Origin: Planctomycetaceae bacterium
GTDB lineage: Bacteria; Planctomycetota; Planctomycetia; Pirellulales; Thermoguttaceae
Direction: 5' to 3'
DNA length: 17,938 nucleotides
NCBI GenBank assembly: GCA_031287585.1
Contig: JAITST010000421.1
Location: forward strand, 1 to 17,938
Shown: in pieces, positions 1 to 5,215 of the stretch
How positions within the stretch are numbered: the first letter of the stretch is position 1
Layout: every line of letters starts with the position of its first letter
Made by a program: the position numbers and the translations under genes
Notes under the pieces: model-generated
The model's database searches: none
Seen by the model: only the letters and a program-made list of their open reading frames with translations
Told to the model about the DNA's origin: nothing

Positions 1-93
1 TATTGTTTTACGGTGACTTAACAAGGATTTAGGGCATTATTTTGTTATGTTACTCGGACACAGCATTTTTTTGTGCCATTTAGTTGAAAACAA

Positions 94-154
94 AATCCCC
101 CACTAAAGTTTACACACCCGTTTGGAAAGGGCGTGTAAAAATAAATTGGGGATT
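94..154. repeat. Nested intergenic hairpin
   Basis: AATCCCC (94-100) pairs with GGGGATT (148-154). Inside it TTTACACACCC (109-119) pairs with GGGCGTGTAAA (129-139) with one mismatch, leaving a 9-base loop. No T-run follows, so it is not an obvious intrinsic terminator. It may be the 3' end of an upstream unit outside the window or a repeat element. Confidence 0.55.
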
Positions 155-182
155 CTATTTTCGATTACAAGCAATAATTCAC

Positions 183-445
183 CACGAAAAGACGATGGCA
201 CGAAAGGATTTTAGATTTTGTGTATTAGACTTGTTCGGTAACTTCAAAATAAATAAAATTAACAATTTACACACAATAATTTTTGACTTTTTGCCACGAA
301 TGCACGAATTTATAACGAATTATTTGTATTTATTCGTGTAATCGTGGCAAAATAAAGAGTTACCGAACAAGTTTATTTTTTGTATTAAAACAAAATCTAA
401 AATCATAAATCTAAAATAAATTTTTCGTGTCTTCGGTATCGCCAC
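183..445. repeat. Long imperfect inverted repeat (MITE-like or structured intergenic element)
   Basis: Perfect arm segments are nested in order: GATTTTAGATTTTGT (207-221) with 390-404, ACTTGTTCGGTAACT (229-243) with 358-372, TTTTGCCACGA (289-299) with 342-352, and CACGAAT (303-309) with ATTCGTG (332-338). Weaker CACGAAA/TTTCGTG matches extend the arms to about 183 and 445. The whole element would fold into a hairpin of about 200-260 bases. From memory, CACGAAT-rich inverted repeats of this kind recur between genes in various bacteria. No transposase is present, so a MITE is inference. An 85-codon reading frame across it follows the repeat and is not credible as a gene. Confidence 0.75.
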
Positions 446-643
446 GAGGTTTGGTTTGGCTTGTAAGTTGAAAGGAACTTATCGTGAGAATTGTTTGAGC
501 GGCACGTAGTTAGACGACGCTTTTGTTGGGCAACCGGCAATGGGGGGATTCGTCGAGCGAACACGCAAGCCGTAATGTGAATAACGTAATTATAAATTTA
601 CTGGCGGTTCGGTCTCGTTACACTATTTTACAATCGCCGGGGC
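446..643. other. Intergenic stretch with no gene found
   Basis: I found no convincing gene or RNA here. A 64-codon frame at 523-717 has no start signal, runs through the promoter at 644-672 and resembles no family. TTACA-type words recur (618-623, 628-633 and in the -10 element at 667-672) and could be protein-binding sites, but this is weak. Confidence 0.4.
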
Positions 644-672
644 TTGACACGTGCACCGCACGGTGTTACAAT
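644..672 (+). promoter_or_regulatory. Near-consensus promoter for cusB with operator-like dyad in the spacer
   Basis: TTGACA (644-649) and TACAAT (667-672) are separated by exactly 17 bases. The spacer contains a perfect inverted repeat, CACCG-CA-CGGTG (654-665), extended by ACAC/GTGT outside it. A dyad between -35 and -10 is a typical place for a repressor or metal sensor. The 17-base spacing differs from the 19-20 bases usual for MerR/CueR-activated promoters, so a repressor such as a CsoR- or ArsR-type protein is more likely. The regulator is not in the window. Transcription would start near 679 and leave a leader of about 120 bases before the cusB ATG. Confidence 0.65.
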
Positions 673-801
673 TATCCGCGTTTAATGTTGACGTTTGATA
701 AATCTACCCGTTCGTAATGGATAGCCGTTGGTGTTTTCGTTGATCAGTAAAACATATAACAACTTATAGCCGGATATAAACTATCCGATTTTTTAGAAGC
801 G

Positions 802-2472
802 ATGCCGTATAAAACGTTTTTTATTTTTTTCATTGTGATTCTCGCTGGCGGTGCCGGTTGGTTTTTAGGACAACAACACAAACCGCTCGCGACCGCAGGC
901 GGTTCTGATGTTAACGAACGTCAAATAAAATTCTATCAATGTTCGATGGACCCGCAGATTACGTCGGATAAGCCCGGCAAGTGTACGATATGCGGTATGA
1001 ATCTCGCGCCGATATATGATGACGCAAACGAAAATCAAAACGTTGACTTCATCAAACTCACCGAGTCAACAGCGTCGGTTATCGGTGTTGCTTCGACACC
1101 GGCAACTGTTGCTTCGTTACATCGAACGTTGCGGGTTACAGGTATTGTTGCCGATGATGAAACACGGCACCGCGTTTTGTCGGCTCGTGTACCGGGTCGA
1201 ATCGAAAAACTATACGTCAATCAAGTTGGTATCGAAGTTATTCAGAAGCAGCCGCTCGCCGAGATTTACAGCCCTGACCTGTTGACTGCCCAACGTTTGT
1301 ATCTCGAGAACTTACGTGTCGGCGGTGCGATTTCAATTTCGGAAATTGCGTCAAGTCGGGAAAAGTTACTCGCTTACGGTCTCGAAAAAGATGACATCAC
1401 AAAACTTGAGCAAACTCAACAACCGAAAGAAACGTTTGCCATCCGCGCCCCGTTTGACGGCACAGTCGTTTCGCGAAAAGTGTTTGAAGGTCAGTATGTC
1501 AACGTGGACGATGAACTCTTCGAGATTGGCGACTTCGCAACGCTTTGGTTTATCTTCGATACTTACGAACGTGACTTGCCGATGTTGCGTATTAACCAGC
1601 AAGTTACTGTTACGTTGCCGTCGCTTCCGGGCGAAAATTTAACCGCACCGATTGAGTTTATCGACCCGAATCTAAATGAAATGACACGAACGGCGCGAGT
1701 AAGGGTAGTGTTGCCGAATCCGCAACGGCGTATTTTGAATCGGCAGACGGCAAACGGTCTCGTACACCTGGAAGCGGAGCCGACACTTATTATTCCCCGC
1801 AGTGCGTTGCTTTTCACGCACGACCAACCAGCGGCATACGTTGACCTCGGCGGCGGAGCGTATCAATTCCGTCAACTTGAACTCGGCAGAATCGGTGACA
1901 ACGATGTTGAAATCCGCAGCGGAATCAAAGAAGGGGAAAAGGTGGTAACGCAAGCCGCTCTGTTAATCGACAGTCAATCGCAACTCGCTCATCTCGCAAA
2001 CACAAAAGAGCCGGAAACGCAGAGCAATGAAACTTCCTCGTTGCCGACAAATTCAGGTATAATACCGTCAACACTTACGGCTACTTTACCAGACCAATTT
2101 ATTGAAGTGATGTTCGCTATCACTTCGGCGTTGTCGTCCGACAATCTCGCGGAGTATCAAAAACAGTTACCAATTTTGTTTGAAGCGTTGAAACAAACGC
2201 CGGAAGATGTTCAAACAATACTGAAACCGTTTGCGGAAAAACTTGTTTCCGGTAAGAACTTAAAAGAAGCCCGAACACCGTTTGAGCCATTTAGTAATAT
2301 GGTAGCGGATATTGTGCGTAAACAACCGCCAGCGAACAGACAGGCGAAAATTTTCCAATGTCCAATGTCGCCGGTTCTTGGTACGGCACGTTGGATACAA
2401 AAGGACAACGCCGAAACACGAAACCCGTTCTTCGGTTCCGAGATGTACAATTGCGGGGTTGAATTGCAATGA
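802..2472 (+). CDS. cusB: CusB-type periplasmic adaptor of a Cu/Ag RND efflux pump, with N-terminal heavy-metal-binding and C-terminal DUF3347 domains
   Basis: The adaptor subunit links the inner-membrane RND pump to the outer membrane and passes on periplasmic metal. This 556-residue protein begins with a membrane anchor or signal (about 5-22). A short heavy-metal-binding domain (about 43-73) follows, with C47, M49, C61, C64 and M66. The HlyD/CusB body follows (about 90-395), with the lipoyl-like 'IRAPFDGTVV' segment at about 214-223 and a membrane-proximal domain up to 'IKEGEKVV'. A linker rich in S, T and N leads to a DUF3347 domain (about 430-556) with the C520-P-M522 motif and C551. The tail makes it longer than E. 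coli CusB (about 400 residues). The ATG at 802 has only a weak AGAAG site but places the anchor correctly. The pump gene lies 2.7 kb downstream on the same strand. Confidence 0.9.
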   Translation: MPYKTFFIFFIVILAGGAGWFLGQQHKPLATAGGSDVNERQIKFYQCSMDPQITSDKPGKCTICGMNLAPIYDDANENQNVDFIKLTESTASVIGVASTPATVASLHRTLRVTGIVADDETRHRVLSARVPGRIEKLYVNQVGIEVIQKQPLAEIYSPDLLTAQRLYLENLRVGGAISISEIASSREKLLAYGLEKDDITKLEQTQQPKETFAIRAPFDGTVVSRKVFEGQYVNVDDELFEIGDFATLWFIFDTYERDLPMLRINQQVTVTLPSLPGENLTAPIEFIDPNLNEMTRTARVRVVLPNPQRRILNRQTANGLVHLEAEPTLIIPRSALLFTHDQPAAYVDLGGGAYQFRQLELGRIGDNDVEIRSGIKEGEKVVTQAALLIDSQSQLAHLANTKEPETQSNETSSLPTNSGIIPSTLTATLPDQFIEVMFAITSALSSDNLAEYQKQLPILFEALKQTPEDVQTILKPFAEKLVSGKNLKEARTPFEPFSNMVADIVRKQPPANRQAKIFQCPMSPVLGTARWIQKDNAETRNPFFGSEMYNCGVELQ

Positions 2473-2480
2473 ACGAAGAA

Positions 2481-2517
2481 CCGGAAGTTCCGTTAGCGAC
2501 TCACTTCCGGCTCCTTA
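2481..2517. repeat. REP-like element, unit 1 (CACTTCCGGCT family)
   Basis: Core words TTCCGTTAGCG, then CACTTCCGGCTCCTT. CCGGAAGT (2481-2488) and ACTTCCGG (2503-2510) form an 8-bp stem. Near copies lie at 3711-3740 and 5151-5210. This unit sits 8 bases after the cusB stop and also encodes the last residues of the opposing reverse-strand gene. Confidence 0.65.
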
Positions 2518-3593
2518 TGTTGTGTAAGCGGGTGTCTTTCCGGATGAATGGCACGAGGAGTTACAAGTAAAAAAACTGCATAATTACCACCATTGGGGTA
2601 ATGCGTTATGATTCCGGGCAAGGTAACGAGAAGTGACATATTATGAGGTATGGTAATTTCAGGAATCGCTAAATTTAGCGAACTAAAGGAAGGACATTGA
2701 ATAGGCACACATTGAGTTTTCATTTCATTTACCAAACTAAAACTATCGGGTTGGGAATTTTTTGCTGTACGGACATGTTGAAGTTGATTGGGATCGCCAT
2801 TGACCAATTTATATGTTTCGACTTTATCAATTTTGGTAAGTTTTGTATTGCACTTTTCAAGCCGGCAAGAATCGTCTTGGAGGAGAGTTGCTTTAGATGA
2901 CATTGAGAATCCTTCGTTGAATATTTGAGTGATAGGTTTATAGGTAATTATTTTTTTACCTGCAATTTCCTCTTCAACTGGTAAAACACTTGTTACAAAC
3001 GGCGATTGTGTGAGGTCTTGAATACTACCTTCCTGCCCACTAAAAACAGTGATTTTCGGTGGTTGTATAACATTTGATAATGATTCAGAATAAATCATGG
3101 CAGTAAATTTTTCCGCGTTAGATTTTTCCAAAAAACGAACTTGAATTTGTGACGGTAAAGAGTGAGCGTTCGAAGAATATAGTCCCGAAGGAGTATCCTC
3201 GTACAGAGAAATTTGTGAATAAGAGATTGGTAAACCGCTCCAAGAGAGAGTCGCATTACTGGTAATCATTTTTGCAAGCGGTTCGCTGACGAAGATATAA
3301 AGATATTCGATGGAAATTTGATAGTCATAATTATTGACCGGAGCCGACTCGGTTGGAAGCGGTTCCGTTTTGGAGTTACCGCCCTGTTGTTGAGTCAGAA
3401 TGAAAGTTTTTTTTCGGAGATTCGAAATGGCTTCGGCTTCAGCTTCGGTCGGTACAAGGGGCTGCAAAGTTGCAAGAACATTTTGGGGATTTGTAATCGC
3501 CGGAGTATGTTCACAGAATGGTAAATCGGCGATGAGTACAATGCCTGAGCAAATAACTACTAAAACAAAGATAATAACAAGAACTTTGCGCAT
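2493..3593 (-). CDS. Exported secretin-like domain protein, function unknown
   Basis: This 366-residue protein has an N-terminal signal or anchor (about 4-22) and then a low-complexity E/A/Q region. Two stretches recall the secretin C-terminal domain of type II/III secretion: 'PKITVFSGQEGSIQD' followed by 'PFVTSV', and the end pattern 'IPEITIPHNMSLLVTLPG' followed by 'AVFLLVTPRAI'. In secretins these correspond to the 'SPRI-TLDNQEA-I' strand and the terminal 'TP-I' strand. The resemblance was seen by eye only, and no N0/N1 ring domains were recognised. The start is supported by AGGGAAG upstream of the ATG at 3593 and by the promoter at 3648-3676. The gene lies antisense inside the cus locus, and its last residues come from a REP-like repeat. 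It could also be an unrelated beta-rich exported protein. Confidence 0.65.
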   Translation of the reverse strand: MRKVLVIIFVLVVICSGIVLIADLPFCEHTPAITNPQNVLATLQPLVPTEAEAEAISNLRKKTFILTQQQGGNSKTEPLPTESAPVNNYDYQISIEYLYIFVSEPLAKMITSNATLSWSGLPISYSQISLYEDTPSGLYSSNAHSLPSQIQVRFLEKSNAEKFTAMIYSESLSNVIQPPKITVFSGQEGSIQDLTQSPFVTSVLPVEEEIAGKKIITYKPITQIFNEGFSMSSKATLLQDDSCRLEKCNTKLTKIDKVETYKLVNGDPNQLQHVRTAKNSQPDSFSLVNEMKTQCVPIQCPSFSSLNLAIPEITIPHNMSLLVTLPGIITHYPNGGNYAVFLLVTPRAIHPERHPLTQHKEPEVSR

Positions 3594-3647
3594 AATTACA
3601 CTTCCCTAAATATTGTGTAAGTAAAAAACGGAAACATCCCATTGCGC

Positions 3648-3676
3648 AGAATAAGAAAAACACCCACTACTGTCAA
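3648..3676 (-). promoter_or_regulatory. Promoter for the reverse-strand exported protein gene
   Basis: On the minus strand TTGACA (complement of 3671-3676) is followed after exactly 17 bases by TATTCT (complement of 3648-3653). Transcription would start near 3641, giving a leader of about 48 bases to the ATG at 3593. Its -35 box is one half of the dyad TGTCAA-N8-TTGACA (3671-3690). Confidence 0.55.
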
Positions 3677-3684
3677 GAGCAAAA

Positions 3685-3713
3685 TTGACAATAATTACAA
3701 AAATCCGTAAGTT
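3685..3713 (+). promoter_or_regulatory. Possible divergent promoter for the EF-hand/DUF3347 gene
   Basis: A perfect TTGACA (3685-3690) faces away from the one above, and a weak TAAGTT follows after 17 bases (3708-3713). The -10 box matches the consensus poorly, so this is tentative. If real, the leader to the ATG at 3779 is about 59 bases and contains the second REP-like unit. Confidence 0.35.
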
Positions 3714-3740
3714 CCGCTAACGCTTCACTTCCGGCTACTT
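3711..3740. repeat. REP-like element, unit 2
   Basis: Core words GTTCCGCTAACGCTT and CACTTCCGGCT match unit 1 and unit 3 with few changes. It ends about 40 bases before the start of the EF-hand/DUF3347 gene. Confidence 0.65.
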
Positions 3741-3778
3741 TACCATATTTCACCCCTTTTTTTACAGGAGAACATATT

Positions 3779-4321
3779 ATGAAAAAGATTTTAGTTTTTT
3801 CGTTGGCGATTTTGTTTTCGTCATCAACTATTTTTGCGCAGGAAACAGATACGCTCTTTGCCAAAGCCGACCTTGATAAGAACGGCGTATTGAGCAAAGA
3901 GGAGTTTGCGGCGTACCAACTTGACACCGTAACGTTGCCGTCGGCACTGGTACAGAGTCTTTCGGATGCTGCCGCGGCACTTGCCAAAGACGACCTTGTT
4001 GGTTACCAAAAACATCTACCCGCAATTCTCGAATCGGTAAAGCAAACAACCGGAGCGGTTCGCGCAACGTTATTGCCGCTTTCGGAGCGGCTTGTTCCCG
4101 GTACAGATTTGAAAACAGCGCGCAAACCGTTTGAACCGTTCAGCAACGCCGCCGCGAATTTCGTTCTCGCTCAACCCGCCGCGAACCGGCAGGCAAAGGT
4201 CTTTCAATGTCCCATGTCGCCGGTTCTCACCGTCGGACGCTGGATACAGAAAGACAATCCGAAGTTACAAAATCCTTTCTTCGGTTCGCAAATGCTCACC
4301 TGCGGCAGCGAAGTAAAATAA
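3779..4321 (+). CDS. Secreted EF-hand + DUF3347 protein, likely periplasmic metal-handling partner of CusB
   Basis: This 180-residue protein has a clear signal peptide (about 1-21, ending 'STIFAQ'). One canonical EF-hand loop follows at 31-42 (D31, D33, N35, G36, E42), which should bind calcium. The rest (about 53-180) is a DUF3347 domain with 'FQCPMSPV' (C144, M146) and C175. Over the last 66 residues it is about two-thirds identical by eye to the C-terminus of the CusB in this window, including 'RWIQKDN' and 'NPFFGS'. The Cys/Met pairs are candidate copper or silver ligands, but this is inference because the function of DUF3347 is not established. The start is well supported by AGGAG seven bases before the ATG. 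Its position between cusB and cusA suggests it works with the pump. Confidence 0.85.
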   Translation: MKKILVFSLAILFSSSTIFAQETDTLFAKADLDKNGVLSKEEFAAYQLDTVTLPSALVQSLSDAAAALAKDDLVGYQKHLPAILESVKQTTGAVRATLLPLSERLVPGTDLKTARKPFEPFSNAAANFVLAQPAANRQAKVFQCPMSPVLTVGRWIQKDNPKLQNPFFGSQMLTCGSEVK

Positions 4322-4330
4322 ATTTTTTTG

Positions 4331-4407
4331 CTACGGAATACGCGAAATAACGGAAGATGACGGAAGTCGAATTTCCGTATCTTTCCGCTATTCCGTGTAT
4401 TCCGTAG
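4331..4407. repeat. Near-palindromic intergenic hairpin
   Basis: The left arm begins CTACGGAATACGCGAAATAA at 4331 and continues to about 4365. It matches the reverse complement of 4372-4407 with only a few mismatches, around a short loop near 4366-4371. It begins 10 bases after the stop of the EF-hand gene and ends before the DUF4160 promoter, so it may end transcription or protect the 3' end. The T-run (4323-4329) lies before the stem, so a classic terminator is not obvious in the forward direction. Confidence 0.7.
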
Positions 4408-4415
4408 TTAAAAAC

Positions 4416-4444
4416 TTGTATCAAACGACTTATGATGATAAAAT
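4416..4444 (+). promoter_or_regulatory. Possible promoter for the DUF4160/DUF2442 pair
   Basis: TTGTAT (4416-4421) and TAAAAT (4439-4444) have a 17-base spacer. Transcription would begin near 4451, about 33 bases before the DUF4160 ATG. Two bases of each box differ from or weaken the consensus, so confidence is moderate. Confidence 0.4.
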
Positions 4445-4483
4445 TCAAATGATGTTATCAAGAGAAAGGAATTGTATAAACCG

Positions 4484-4723
4484 ATGTCACCGACCGTTTT
4501 GATTTATCAAAAATTCCGCTTTTTCTTCAATAGCAGAGAAGAACTACGAAAACATATACACGTTCAAACGGCAGATGGTACAGCAAAATTTTGGTTAGAA
4601 CCAATCGTTTGTCTTGCTGATTTCAATAACATGTCCACCAGAGACTTGAGTAACCTGATGGAAATAATCGAGGAAAGAAAAGATGAGTTCATTGATGCTT
4701 GGAACAAACACTTCAACCAATAG
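4484..4723 (+). CDS. DUF4160 domain protein
   Basis: The protein has 79 residues. The family pattern is clear: 'PTVLIYQKFRFFF' near the start, 'HIHVQTADGTAKFWLEP' in the middle, and an end of the form 'EERKDEFIDAWNKHF'. DUF4160 proteins are small, probably cytoplasmic, and often encoded next to DUF2442 proteins as here. A toxin-antitoxin-like role has been suggested from such pairing but I know of no firm biochemical function. A TTG at 4472 would add four residues. I chose the ATG at 4484 because the family normally begins just before 'PTV', with AAGGA at 4466-4470 as a distant ribosome site. It overlaps the next gene by 41 bases. Confidence 0.8.
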   Translation: MSPTVLIYQKFRFFFNSREELRKHIHVQTADGTAKFWLEPIVCLADFNNMSTRDLSNLMEIIEERKDEFIDAWNKHFNQ

Positions 4724-4943
4724 TGTTACAGCGATTGCTCAGACGGGCTTCTGGTTTTTGTATGAAAATAAGGAGTATTTTGTCCCGTTCAGCGATTATC
4801 CCGTTTTCAAAAGTTGTCCGATAGACACGATTTTCAATATCGAATTTACCGCCCCCAACCAAGTCCGTTGGGCGGATATTGATGTCGATATTGAAATGGA
4901 TGCCCTCGCAAATCCTTCGCAGTTTCCGTTGCAATATCGTTAA
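4683..4943 (+). CDS. DUF2442 domain protein
   Basis: The protein has 86 residues. The core 'AIAQTGFWFLYENKEYFVPFSDYP' region and the ending 'VRWADIDVDIEMDAL' match DUF2442, whose members end in a 'I-WP-LDEDI-V--L' pattern. The function is unknown and it is often a neighbour of DUF4160. AGGA at 4671-4674 lies eight bases before the ATG at 4683. This supports a start inside the DUF4160 gene and translational coupling in another frame. A second ATG at 4695 is possible and would only trim four residues. The overlap implies that the two proteins are made together. Nothing in the pair points directly to copper, so its position inside the cus locus may be incidental. Confidence 0.75.
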   Translation: MSSLMLGTNTSTNSVTAIAQTGFWFLYENKEYFVPFSDYPVFKSCPIDTIFNIEFTAPNQVRWADIDVDIEMDALANPSQFPLQYR

Positions 4944-4960
4944 ATTTCCTTCGGTACAAA

Positions 4961-5131
4961 ATGAGTTTTTTAGAATTTTTATTCCATCTGTTCGACGGTC
5001 TTTGTGATATTTTTAACCTCTCGTGGTGGATGAGCCGCACCGACGAATATCGGCGAGGCTGTTACTTGATTTTGCTTTTCCTTGTTGCCTGCTCTCTGAT
5101 CGGTATTGTATTATTGTACGTTTTTCAATAA
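4961..5131 (+). CDS. Small membrane protein, unassigned
   Basis: A 56-residue frame runs from the ATG at 4961 to the TAA at 5129-5131. It begins 17 bases after the DUF2442 stop and ends 84 bases before cusA. The N-terminal half is aromatic and amphipathic ('FLEFLFHLFDGLCDIFNL', then 'SWW'). A charged patch follows (R26 to R32, including D28, E29 and two adjacent Arg), then one transmembrane helix of about 20 residues from Y35 to V54. Three Cys occur (C15, C34, C44), the last inside the helix. There is no good Shine-Dalgarno site (CCTTCGGTACAAA before the ATG), which weakens the case. Composition is typical of a real small inner-membrane protein. I do not recognise a family. Confidence 0.5.
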   Translation: MSFLEFLFHLFDGLCDIFNLSWWMSRTDEYRRGCYLILLFLVACSLIGIVLLYVFQ

Positions 5132-5150
5132 AAACCTACAAAGAGTTGGA

Positions 5151-5210
5151 TGTTTCGCTAGCGTTTCACTTCCGGCTCTTTCACTACTAACGCTTCACTT
5201 ACGACTCCTT
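5151..5210. repeat. REP-like elements, units 3 and 4 in tandem
   Basis: Unit 3 (about 5151-5181) has TTTCGCTAGCGTTT, then CACTTCCGGCT. Unit 4 (about 5182-5210) is a degenerate copy with CTAACGCTT, then CACTTACGACTCCTT. The pair ends only five bases before the cusA ATG and takes the place where a ribosome site would be expected. Confidence 0.6.
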
Positions 5211-5215
5211 AATAT

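Noticed and set aside
84..341. 85-codon plus-strand frame in the left intergenic region
   Set aside because: It runs through the long inverted repeat and its residues follow the repeat. No ribosome site or family resemblance.
4472..4483. TTG start for the DUF4160 gene
   Set aside because: The AGGA would be one base from the TTG, and the family normally begins at the ATG four codons later.
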